Under the pieces are notes generated by a model that saw nothing but the letters and a program-made list of their open reading frames with translations, was not told the origin of the DNA and made no database searches. 12,779 nucleotides of DNA from Colimorpha sp045591485 (lineage in GTDB: Bacteria > Bacteroidota > Bacteroidia > Bacteroidales > P3), in the NCBI GenBank assembly GCA_045591485.1, contig JAZNSV010000187.1:1-12779 (forward strand), in the 5' to 3' direction. Both the position numbers and the translations under genes were made by a program. This document shows, in pieces, positions 5,630 through 12,779 of the stretch (positions are counted from its first letter, which is position 1; each line of letters begins with the position of its first letter).

Positions 5630-6151
5630 ATGAAAAAATTATTTCTATGCCTGATCGGCATTGCCCTGATTGCGGCCTGCTCGCCAAACCGCGAACAACG
5701 TGTGAAAGACATCGAGGCACACGAGGCAGAACTTTCGACTTTGGACGTCAGCAGTGACGACAGCGAAGCGTTGGAGATGCTGAAAATGTACCGCCAGTTT
5801 GCAAACGATTTCGCAGACGACAGTCTGGCACCTGTATATATGATGCGTGCCGCCGAACTGAGCGTCAACCTTGGGCAAACAGAACAGGCCATCGGCCTGT
5901 TGGACAGCGTCATCACCCTCTACCCGGGATTTGAGGACATTGCCGGCTGCATGTTCCTGAAAGGCTATGCCTACGAGAGCGGCGAGCAATACGAGGAGGC
6001 CAAAGAGGCGTATACACAATTTGTGGAGAGCTACCCAGACCACTATCTGGCTCAGGACACCAAGAAAATGCTTCAATACATCGGCATGAGCCCCGAGGCA
6101 ATGTTCGAGGCTGTGATGAATTCGGCCACCGACGAGAACCTGACACTCTAA
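5630..6151 (+). CDS. Small lipoprotein with TPR-like helical repeats
   Basis: The 173-residue product starts with a lipoprotein signal peptide: MKK, a hydrophobic core LFLCLIGIALIAA, and lipobox IAAC with Cys17 as the lipidated residue. The residues after Cys (SPNRE) lack the acidic surface-export signal described for Bacteroidota lipoproteins, so a periplasm-facing anchor is more likely. Residues about 66-150 form alternating helices with TPR-like positions (for example AAELSVNLGQTEQAIGLLD, then LKGYAYESGEQYEEAKEAY), as in BamD/YbgF-type scaffolds. Its partner is unknown. It lies 8 bases after def and 16 before the PPDK-like gene. A similar TPR gene follows def in Bacteroides as I remember it, which supports it being a real gene. 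Confidence 0.85.
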   Translation: MKKLFLCLIGIALIAACSPNREQRVKDIEAHEAELSTLDVSSDDSEALEMLKMYRQFANDFADDSLAPVYMMRAAELSVNLGQTEQAIGLLDSVITLYPGFEDIAGCMFLKGYAYESGEQYEEAKEAYTQFVESYPDHYLAQDTKKMLQYIGMSPEAMFEAVMNSATDENLTL

Positions 6152-6167
6152 AACCGCTCCTACTATT

Positions 6168-8819
6168 ATGGCATTCAAGGTATCAAAGCTAAGAATCAGA
6201 GCCAGCTATCCGAACTACTACATGGTGTGCCTATATGCCAAAGAGGGACGCGAGATATTCAATCACGACAGCGAAGATCCCGCCAACCATCTTGAAGGCA
6301 ACAAACCAGGCACCGTCATCTATCGACTTGAAGGCGACGACACCCAAAGGGAGTTTCCACCCCGGTGGTACGACATGTATTGTATGCTGAAGCTGCGCAA
6401 TGAAGAGCAGATACACTACCTTGAGATGCTGCTGGAAGAACACGAAAGCGGACAGCAACAACCCGAACTGGAAGCACTGAGAAACGACTTCCACAATCAG
6501 TGCATCGACTTTGTGAAGCATAACAAGCTGCGCGAGAGCGACGAACTGATTACGACACTCACCACAGGCGATTTCACCGACGAAGAAATCAGCTACAAAG
6601 GACGTATGCTGATGGATCTGACACGCAACAGCTACCCAGTTCCCGACTTCTGTATCATAACAGCCAAAGCTTTCAACCAGCCAGAGCACCTGCCGGAGCT
6701 GCTCGAAGACACCATCAGCAACCTTGAGATTATGACAAAATGCACTCTTGGAGACAGTCATAATCCGTTGGTGTTCGCCATACGGTGTGCCATGCCTCAG
6801 TATATTCCAGGTTTGATGCCCACCCTGCTTAATATCGGAGTGACGCGCGTTGCATTCGAAGCCCTGAAGCTCACCCATGCTCCGGCAATGGCCAACCGAG
6901 TCTACCTGAGCACCCTGCACACGATAGCCGAGATGCTCGGCATCGAACACAAATACCAGCGTGCCGACATAAGCCTTTCGACCGAAGCTCAGGAAAGCCG
7001 CATCAAAGAACTGGAAGAACGCATCAGCGCCGTCGACCATCGACTGGTGAGCGACGCCCATTACCAAGCGCTGCAACTCACACTCTTCGTTCGCAAATTT
7101 TATATTGAGAACTCTGACCTCATTCTCACATTCATGCAGGGCAAGCAAGCCTATCCGAGCTTTATCATGCAGCGTATGGTGTGGACCATAGGCAATGATG
7201 AGAGCTATCCTGGAGTGCTCTATAGCCGCCACTCGCGCACCGGCGAAGGCAAACAGGTGGAGAGCTACAGAAACATCTTCGGCGAAGAGATTATGACTGG
7301 CGATGTAACCACCGAAGACCTTGCCTACAGCGACCGCAACGAGATACGCAGTCAGTTTCCCGCCGTATACCATTTCGACCCGCTACTGAAAAAACTTGAG
7401 AACCGATACAAAACGCCCGTCACAATCGAATTCGCCGTCGAGACGCGTCCCCGTATGCTAAGCCTCTTCTCGGTGCTGCAACTCAACGCATCGGAAATGA
7501 CGGGCCGCGCAGCTTTGGTGTCGGCCATCAACATGAAACACGAAGGTCTGATAAGCGACATCCATGTGATGGACCTAATCAAGCCCTATCACCTGCGCCA
7601 GATTGTATCTGCTTCCATCGACGACAGTTCTATCTGCAAACTGCAGTTCTTCGGCCATGGACTGGCCGTGCTGCCACGCACCGCCATCAGCGCACGCCTA
7701 TGCTTCAGCATTGGCAAGGCCAAAGAACTCAAGGCACAAGGAAACAACGTCTGCCTGTGCCAAAAACATTTTGTTCCCGAAGACACCATTACACTCAACG
7801 AAGTCGACGCCATCCTTTCGATGATGCCGGCGGCCATCCATGTTGTCACCGCTTGCCGTGGCTACGGCATTCCCGCCTTCATGGACCTCTATTCCTACGG
7901 CATCACGATGACCGAAGGCTGCATCACTAACGCTGAAGGCATAACGCTGCACGAAGGCGACATGATTACCGTCAGTTCTCGGCGCCAGAGCATATACAAA
8001 GGCCAAGCCAACTTCCGTCCGGCCCGATTTACCAAATACCTGCAAGGCGACGCTGTAGAACTGACCGCTGACGAGAAACAGTTCTTCGAGCAGATGAAAT
8101 CGGCATACACCGAATACCAGCGAATCGTCAACTCCAAGCAGGCGTCCTACATAACCGACATCGGCAAGCTGGCACGTCTCATTCGTTGCGACCTGCAAAG
8201 CCAGCCCAAGAAGGCAACCGACATTGTCAACTCGTGGTTCGAGTCGCGCCAAGACGACTATGTCGACGGTGTATTGCAAAGCCGCATGGGCGACCACAAC
8301 GACCAGAGTCGCCTCTTCAACTTGCTCTACACGAGTAACAAGATTGATTTCTTCAGACGCATATTCAAAGTGTGCCGCGCACGCAACATCTCCGGTCTAA
8401 CCGCCGGAAGCTTCATGATCGGCCGCTTTGTGGCCCATCCGCTGCCTGTACGCATGTGGAACGGTCTCTCCGACACAATCGTGGCTTTCCTTCTCAACGA
8501 ATATGTGCTCTACGAGAAATACCAGCAGGTGCTACAAGAAGTTGGCGAGATAAAACTGGCCCGCGCCCATAGCCGCATCGAGACCGAAGGCATCGACAAC
8601 ATGGTGCTCAAGAACTTCGACCTCGGCAATTTCATTCCACTTCTCTATGCCCAGCACGACTGGCGGCAGATAGCCACAGCCCTCGAAGGTATGGAACATC
8701 AAGACAACACACACCTGCTCATCGAGATGCTCGACAAGCCGCTGGAGCAAATCTTCGACATAAGCACTCCCTGGAAAAAAGCCTACGTGGACGATATTCT
8801 GAAGGCAGCCGGAATCTAA
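6168..8819 (+). CDS. PPDK-like phosphotransfer protein lacking a recognisable PEP/pyruvate barrel
   Basis: 883 residues, no signal peptide. Several stretches align with pyruvate phosphate dikinase: YKGRMLMDLTRNSYPVPDF (143-161; Lys144 matches the N-terminal ATP-grasp Lys), GDSHNPLVFAIRCA (195-208; Arg206), IPGLMPTLLNIG (213-224), QRMVWTIGN (335-343), GVLYSRHSRTGEG (349-361), LQLNASEMTGRAA (437-449), and EGLI (459-462). The swivel domain carries IHVVTACRGYGIP (557-569), matching PPDK SHAAVVARGMGKP, so His558 is the likely phosphohistidine. Differences: a ~135-residue N-terminal extension; an ATP-grasp about 70 residues shorter between the conserved Arg and Glu; Phe371 where PPDK has Gln in AQGED; Ala556 in place of the regulatory Thr; and a helical C-terminus (about 620-883) in which I see no PEP-binding barrel motifs. 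The acceptor substrate is unknown. It is last in the ruvX-def operon. Confidence 0.8.
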   Translation: MAFKVSKLRIRASYPNYYMVCLYAKEGREIFNHDSEDPANHLEGNKPGTVIYRLEGDDTQREFPPRWYDMYCMLKLRNEEQIHYLEMLLEEHESGQQQPELEALRNDFHNQCIDFVKHNKLRESDELITTLTTGDFTDEEISYKGRMLMDLTRNSYPVPDFCIITAKAFNQPEHLPELLEDTISNLEIMTKCTLGDSHNPLVFAIRCAMPQYIPGLMPTLLNIGVTRVAFEALKLTHAPAMANRVYLSTLHTIAEMLGIEHKYQRADISLSTEAQESRIKELEERISAVDHRLVSDAHYQALQLTLFVRKFYIENSDLILTFMQGKQAYPSFIMQRMVWTIGNDESYPGVLYSRHSRTGEGKQVESYRNIFGEEIMTGDVTTEDLAYSDRNEIRSQFPAVYHFDPLLKKLENRYKTPVTIEFAVETRPRMLSLFSVLQLNASEMTGRAALVSAINMKHEGLISDIHVMDLIKPYHLRQIVSASIDDSSICKLQFFGHGLAVLPRTAISARLCFSIGKAKELKAQGNNVCLCQKHFVPEDTITLNEVDAILSMMPAAIHVVTACRGYGIPAFMDLYSYGITMTEGCITNAEGITLHEGDMITVSSRRQSIYKGQANFRPARFTKYLQGDAVELTADEKQFFEQMKSAYTEYQRIVNSKQASYITDIGKLARLIRCDLQSQPKKATDIVNSWFESRQDDYVDGVLQSRMGDHNDQSRLFNLLYTSNKIDFFRRIFKVCRARNISGLTAGSFMIGRFVAHPLPVRMWNGLSDTIVAFLLNEYVLYEKYQQVLQEVGEIKLARAHSRIETEGIDNMVLKNFDLGNFIPLLYAQHDWRQIATALEGMEHQDNTHLLIEMLDKPLEQIFDISTPWKKAYVDDILKAAGI

Positions 8820-9862
8820 GATATCGCAAAACGCATACCCCAGCTCCACTCGATGAAGGTTATCTGACCCGCGTGTGCGTGTATGGCCACACCTGCATAA
8901 TACCGGTTCCAATTATAGTAGGCCCCTACCCTCTCATAGATTTTCATTCCTATCAAATCCGACGTAAGCAGGTTTGCGCCCATACCTACTTTTATGCTCA
9001 CAGGTCCCCAAAAACCTTCCACCATAGGCATGACGCTCAGGTAGGCCGGCACAGGCCATTCAACATGGTAGCGCTTCTTCAACTCGTTGTCAACAAAATT
9101 GTACCACAAATCGGCCGTTACGCCGAAAGCCACCACTGGGTCTATATAATACTGGTAATTCAACGAAAGGTCGTAGCACGGGTAGTAGCCGTCAAGCGGT
9201 TCATAGCGCGTCATGGCCACTCCCGGCGAAAGAGTGAATCCCAACTCATGCCGCCTGAACGACGTGTCTGGGCATTCAACAAGCGGCAGTTTCTCCGTGT
9301 CGCCAAATTTCACACCCACATCCAGCTGTATGTAGTTCAAGCCCTGGTTGGGTCTCGAAAGCATGCCGTTGCTTGTATGCAGAAGTCGTGCCCCAATAGT
9401 CATCCTTTCGTTCAAATGAGCCGTAAGTCCAACATCTATCAGGCAATTCAGCGCCGAGGATATAAAGACATTGGATTTGTCTCCAGTAGCCTTTGCAGAT
9501 TTCGTATACAAAGAGAAACCCGGTCCGATATTCCATTCGAGCCAATCGACACCTGGCAGAAAGCTGCCACGCAAAAGCCCCACGATGCCGAACCTGTCGC
9601 CAGCTATACCGCCTGGGATGTGTTCATATGAAGCTTTTATACCGAACGATGGATGCTGGCGACGCAACATCCACCATGCGTCGCCCGTAGTGCGATACCA
9701 CCACGCAGCATCCACACCAAAGCCAAAAGCATTGTTTTCCCAGTAGCTGCTGTTGTTGGTCAGCATGTAGCTGCCATTCACGGCCACCTCTATATGCTTC
9801 TGCTGTGCCATGCCCGACAGGCACGGCAACAAAAGGCACACGAAAAGAGCCACGCGTCTCAT
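8816..9862 (-). CDS. PagL-like (lipid A 3-O-deacylase / acyloxyacyl hydrolase family) outer-membrane barrel
   Basis: 348 residues with a cleavable signal peptide (MRRVALFVCLLLPCLSGMAQ, cut near Ala19-Gln20) and alternating aromatic/Gly strands throughout, ending in a short strand GMRFAIS as outer-membrane barrels do. LLHTSNGMLSRPNQGLN (160-176) matches the PagL active-site region H-x-S-N...PN-x-G; His162 and Ser164 correspond to the catalytic His and Ser. The third catalytic residue, Glu in Pseudomonas PagL, aligns with Asn176 here. It is about twice the length of classical PagL; the second half (from about 205) also looks like beta-barrel. Its ATG overlaps the ligA stop (ATGA), suggesting translational coupling, and its stop overlaps the stop of the convergent PPDK-like gene. 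Lipid A deacylation is inferred from the family. Confidence 0.7.
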   Translation of the reverse strand: MRRVALFVCLLLPCLSGMAQQKHIEVAVNGSYMLTNNSSYWENNAFGFGVDAAWWYRTTGDAWWMLRRQHPSFGIKASYEHIPGGIAGDRFGIVGLLRGSFLPGVDWLEWNIGPGFSLYTKSAKATGDKSNVFISSALNCLIDVGLTAHLNERMTIGARLLHTSNGMLSRPNQGLNYIQLDVGVKFGDTEKLPLVECPDTSFRRHELGFTLSPGVAMTRYEPLDGYYPCYDLSLNYQYYIDPVVAFGVTADLWYNFVDNELKKRYHVEWPVPAYLSVMPMVEGFWGPVSIKVGMGANLLTSDLIGMKIYERVGAYYNWNRYYAGVAIHAHAGQITFIEWSWGMRFAIS

Positions 9863-11892
9863 TGGCCAACCATCTCCATATATTCGTTCTCGCTCAGCAG
9901 CTTCACTCCAAGTTTCTCAGCCTTTTTCAGTTTTTCAGGCCCCATTTTGTCGCCTGCAAGCAAGTAGGTCGTCTTGCTGCTTATCGAGCCGCTGACCTTG
10001 CCGCCGTGACGTTCGATATCGGCCTTGATTTCGTCGCGCGAAAAATGCTCAAACACGCCGCTCACCACGATTGTCATGCCGGCCAGCCGCTCGTCGCCTT
10101 CGTCGGCGCGGTATTCCATCTGCAGGCCGGCCTCACGCAGGCGGCCCACAATCTTGCGGTGCTCCTCGTCGGCAAACCATTCGGCCACGGCCCGCGCCGT
10201 CACGTCACCCACATCTTCCACCTGTGCCAGCTCATCTTGGCTGGCAGCCATCAGGTTTTCCATGTTTTTAAAATATCGAGCCAGTTTTTTGGCTCCCACC
10301 TCGCCCACGTAGCGTATGCCGAGGGCGAAGACCACACGGTCAAACGGCACCTGCTTCGACCCCTCTACGGCGGCCAGCATGTTGTCGGCACCCTTCTCCT
10401 GTATGGTGGCTTCGCTGCCAAGTCCTATCAGCTGCTCGCGCTTCAAGTCGTAGATATCGGCCACGTTGCGCACCAATCCAGCTGCATAGAGCAGTTCCAG
10501 TCTTTCGGGTCCCAGCGTCTCTATGTTCATCGCCTTGCGGCCCACGAAGTGTTCCAGCCGTCCGATTATCTGCGGATGGCAACCGTCGCTGTTGGGGCAG
10601 TAGTGTCCGGCCTCGCCTTCTTCGCGCACCAGCCGCGCTCCGCATTCGGGGCAGTGCTCTATGTACTGCACCGCCATCGCGCCTGCCTGTCTCTTTTCCA
10701 TATCCACACCCACCACCTTGGGTATAATCTCGCCGCCTTTCTCTATCAGCAGGCTGTCGCCCACACAGATACCCATTTTTTCTATAAAGTCGGCATTGAC
10801 CAGCGTGGCGCGGCGCACCGTGGTGCCACCCAGCCACACCGGCTGCAGGTTGGCCACCGGCGTCACCTTGCCCGTGCGCCCCACCTGAAAGCTAATGCTC
10901 TCCAGCGGCGTGCTCACACGCTCGGCCTTGAATTTGTAGGCTATAGCCCAGCGCGGACTCTTGGCCGTCAGGCCCAGGCGGTCCCACAAAGCGGTCTGGT
11001 TCACCTTTATCACTATGCCGTCGATGCCGAACGGCAGCTCCCACCGCGCCTTGTCCCAATGGTCTATGAATGCTTTTATCTCGGTTATATCCTTGCATTC
11101 CTGTATGTATGGCTGCACCTTGAAGCCCATCTGCCGGGCCCATTCGAGGCGGCCGTAGTGGGTGTCGGGCAGCGCCACACCGTCGGGAGCCATCATAAAG
11201 TACATGCAGAACATAAGCTTGCGCTTGGCGCACTCGGCGCTGTCCTGCAGCTTGAGGCTTCCGCTGGCGGCATTGCGCGGATTGGCAAAGGGCTCGTCGC
11301 CCTCGGCCTCGCGCTGTTTGTTCATCGCCTCGAAGGCGTCGAAGGGGTACACCACCTCGCCACGGGCTTCAAAGTCGTCGGGATATTCGCCCCTCAGCCG
11401 CAGCGGTATGGTGCCTATGGTCTTGGCGTTGATGGTGATGTCGTCGCCCACGGCGCCGTTGCCGCGCGTGACAGCCTGCACCAACTGCCCGTGGCGGTAG
11501 GTCAGCCCGATGGCCACTCCGTCGTATTTCAGCTCGCAGGTGTAGCTGAACGGCGTGCCGTCGAGCAGCCGCCGCGTACGCGCCTCAAATTCCTCTATCT
11601 CTTCTATCGAATAAGTGTTGCCCAGCGAGAGCATCGGGAAGCGGTGCTCCACCTGGCGGAACTTCTTGTTCACCTCGCCCCCTACCCTCTTTGTGGGGCT
11701 CAGCGGACTGGCCAGCTCCGGGTACTGCCGCTCCAGGTCCTGCAGCTCGCGCAGCATGCGGTCGAATTCCTCGTCGCTCACCAGCGAGCGGTCGTTCATA
11801 TAGTACTCATGGTTCAGGCGGTCTATCTCGGCCGCCAGTTCCTCCATGTGCTTGCGCACAGGCTCGGTGTCTATCGCGCTGAAAAGATCCAT
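9859..11892 (-). CDS. ligA: NAD-dependent DNA ligase LigA
   Basis: Seals nicks in duplex DNA using NAD+. The frame can be extended to a GTG at 11913 (16-base overlap with dapF), but ATG 11892 gives MDLFSAIDTEPVRKHMEEL and 677 residues with a 5-base gap after the dapF stop, so I prefer it. Domains in order: Ia NAD-binding helices (1-60); adenylation domain with nucleophile Lys122 in ELKYDG, TRGNGAVGDDIT (142-153), NPRNAASGS (204-212) and DGIVIKVN (291-298); OB fold; a zinc finger with Cys414, Cys417, Cys432 and Cys438; helix-hairpin-helix repeats; and a C-terminal BRCT domain (about 600-677). All expected parts are present. Middle gene of dapF-ligA-PagL-like. Confidence 0.96.
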   Translation of the reverse strand: MDLFSAIDTEPVRKHMEELAAEIDRLNHEYYMNDRSLVSDEEFDRMLRELQDLERQYPELASPLSPTKRVGGEVNKKFRQVEHRFPMLSLGNTYSIEEIEEFEARTRRLLDGTPFSYTCELKYDGVAIGLTYRHGQLVQAVTRGNGAVGDDITINAKTIGTIPLRLRGEYPDDFEARGEVVYPFDAFEAMNKQREAEGDEPFANPRNAASGSLKLQDSAECAKRKLMFCMYFMMAPDGVALPDTHYGRLEWARQMGFKVQPYIQECKDITEIKAFIDHWDKARWELPFGIDGIVIKVNQTALWDRLGLTAKSPRWAIAYKFKAERVSTPLESISFQVGRTGKVTPVANLQPVWLGGTTVRRATLVNADFIEKMGICVGDSLLIEKGGEIIPKVVGVDMEKRQAGAMAVQYIEHCPECGARLVREEGEAGHYCPNSDGCHPQIIGRLEHFVGRKAMNIETLGPERLELLYAAGLVRNVADIYDLKREQLIGLGSEATIQEKGADNMLAAVEGSKQVPFDRVVFALGIRYVGEVGAKKLARYFKNMENLMAASQDELAQVEDVGDVTARAVAEWFADEEHRKIVGRLREAGLQMEYRADEGDERLAGMTIVVSGVFEHFSRDEIKADIERHGGKVSGSISSKTTYLLAGDKMGPEKLKKAEKLGVKLLSENEYMEMVGQ

Positions 11893-11897
11893 CGTTT

Positions 11898-12683
11898 TTA
11901 TTTTAATTTCCACGTACCCGTGAAGTTGAGGGCCACAGGTCCCGTGAGCCGCACATTGTCGAAGCTCTCGTCAGTGGCGTCGAAGTCCACGCAGAAGTCG
12001 CCCCCGCGGGCCACCAGCTTGTGGCATCCGCTCACCAGCGCGCACGCCGTCACGCCCGTGCCGCAGGCCCAGGTCTCGTCCACAACACCGCGCTCGTAGG
12101 TGCGCACCGCCAGCCGTCCGTCGGCCATCGGCTCCACAAAGTCTATATTGGCCCCTTCCGGGAAGAGGTCTTTGCGATGGCGCAGCCTCCGGCCTTCGCC
12201 CACCACATCGTAGTTTTCAAGGTCGGTCACCTGCACCACATAGTGCGGCGAACCGGTGTCGAGGAACCATCCGTCCTCCATCCGGCGCATCTCGCCCTTG
12301 GCCACACTCCGCATGCCCAAGCGCACCACACCGTGCCGACTGTCGGCGTCCCAGTTCAGTATCTCGGCCTCGTGCGGACCGTCGTAGCCGCGGAAGCGCA
12401 GCCGCTCGCCCATGCCCAGCAGGTGGGCCATCATGGCTATGCAGCGGCCGCCGTTGCCGCACATCGACCCCAGCCGTCCGTCGCTGTTGTAGTAGTGCAT
12501 CTCGAAATCCATCCCCTGCTCGTCGCTGGCGTCGAGTGTCATCAGTCCGTCGGCACCAACACCGAAACGGCGGTGGCAGATGCGTGCCACCTCGTCCTCA
12601 CCCAATTCAAACCCCGACCGACGGTTGTCCACCACCACAAAATCGTTGCCTGCTCCGTCGAACTTATAAAAATCCATATTCAT
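11898..12683 (-). CDS. dapF: Diaminopimelate epimerase
   Basis: Cofactor-independent epimerase converting LL- to meso-diaminopimelate for lysine and peptidoglycan. 261 residues. The two active-site cysteines are Cys75 in SMCGNGGRC and Cys207 in TWACGTGVTAC; other signatures are DGAGNDFVVVDN (9-20), NSDGRLG (66-72), GSPHYV (144-149) and ERGVVDET (197-204). ATG 12681-12683 and a second ATG at 12675-12677 (MDFYKFDGAG) are both plausible starts; the later one also fits the family. The gene begins eight bases from the GAAGTTAA repeat array. ligA follows almost immediately. Confidence 0.95.
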   Translation of the reverse strand: MNMDFYKFDGAGNDFVVVDNRRSGFELGEDEVARICHRRFGVGADGLMTLDASDEQGMDFEMHYYNSDGRLGSMCGNGGRCIAMMAHLLGMGERLRFRGYDGPHEAEILNWDADSRHGVVRLGMRSVAKGEMRRMEDGWFLDTGSPHYVVQVTDLENYDVVGEGRRLRHRKDLFPEGANIDFVEPMADGRLAVRTYERGVVDETWACGTGVTACALVSGCHKLVARGGDFCVDFDATDESFDNVRLTGPVALNFTGTWKLK

Positions 12684-12690
12684 ATTTCAA

Positions 12691-12729
12691 GAAGTTAAGA
12701 AGTTAAGAAGTTAAGAAGTTAAGAAGTAA
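12691..12729. repeat. Tandem octamer repeat GAAGTTAA, copy 2
   Basis: Four perfect units (12691-12698, 12699-12706, 12707-12714, 12715-12722) and a shortened fifth (GAAGTAA, 12723-12729). It is the same unit and orientation as the array at 443-466, but with more copies. It lies directly upstream of dapF, which is read on the minus strand, so it would sit in the dapF leader or the preceding intergenic gap. Confidence 0.88.
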
Positions 12730-12779
12730 GTCGGATCGTAGCCATGTCGTTCTGTGAGCCAAGGAGTTGACTGCCTTAT
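12711..12779 (-). CDS. Possible C-terminal end of an upstream gene (partial)
   Basis: On the minus strand, the frame entering at the right edge is open for 22 codons with a protein-like end (...STPWLTERHGYDPTYFLTS) and stops at TAA (12711-12713) inside the octamer repeat. Another minus frame is also open over this short distance, so coding status cannot be decided here. No family is recognised. If real, the gene would sit 27 bases upstream of dapF and might belong to the same operon. Confidence 0.3.
   Translation of the reverse strand: MRQSTPWLTERHGYDPTYFLTS

Noticed and set aside
6231..7373. 380-residue minus-strand open frame inside the PPDK-like gene
   Set aside because: The sense frame carries the aligned PPDK motifs; the antisense translation has no domain and no start context.
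11893..11913. GTG start for LigA overlapping dapF
   Set aside because: The added seven residues are Lys/Ile-rich and come from the dapF end; ATG 11892 gives a family-like N-terminus.
9805..12099. 764-residue plus-strand open frame opposite ligA
   Set aside because: It spans the entire antisense of ligA and parts of both neighbours. Its His/Ala/Leu-rich translation is typical of a shadow frame, and there is no promoter or family match.

Overview
This window looks like a chromosomal segment of a gut- or oral-type member of the Bacteroidales (Bacteroidota) with moderately high GC. The pointers are the primary promoter signature TAnnTTTG with an upstream TTTG box (found before gcvH and before the tRNA), weak A-rich translation starts instead of strong Shine-Dalgarno sites, a Rho factor with a very long Q/A/P-rich N-terminal insertion, a tRNA gene without an encoded CCA, and the gene repertoire. 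I cannot name the genus from sequence alone.

Layout. (1) 1-283: 3' end of a gene for an Asp-rich protein resembling the C-terminus of the DUF6266 family. (2) 284-639: an intergenic region packed with hairpins, an octamer tandem repeat (GAAGTTAA) and a C/T-rich, nearly G-free tract. (3) 640-2589 (-): rho. (4) 2781-3158 (+): gcvH, divergent from rho with its own clear promoter. (5) 3191-3273: two adjacent terminators separating gcvH from ilvE. (6) 3301-4314 (-): ilvE, branched-chain aminotransferase. (7) 4398-8819 (+): a strong promoter, a tRNA with anticodon CAT (probably the lysidine-dependent Ile2 tRNA), a near-perfect hairpin, then ruvX, def, a small TPR-like lipoprotein gene and an 883-residue pyruvate-phosphate-dikinase-like protein, apparently one transcription unit. 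(8) 8816-12683 (-): dapF, ligA and a PagL-like outer-membrane gene, tightly packed and converging on the previous unit with overlapping stop codons. (9) 12691-12729: a second copy of the GAAGTTAA tandem repeat, in which an upstream reading frame appears to end.

Functionally most genes are housekeeping: transcription termination (rho), one-carbon metabolism (gcvH), branched-chain amino acids (ilvE), rRNA maturation (ruvX), N-terminal maturation of proteins (def), DNA ligation (ligA) and lysine/peptidoglycan precursor supply (dapF). The least ordinary gene is the PPDK-like protein at 6168-8819. It keeps recognisable ATP-grasp and phosphohistidine swivel domains, including the catalytic His, but its C-terminal ~260 residues do not look like the PEP/pyruvate TIM barrel, and it has a ~135-residue N-terminal extension. 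This suggests a phosphotransfer protein with an unknown acceptor, and it is the best candidate here for an undescribed system. The intergenic repeats are the second point of interest.
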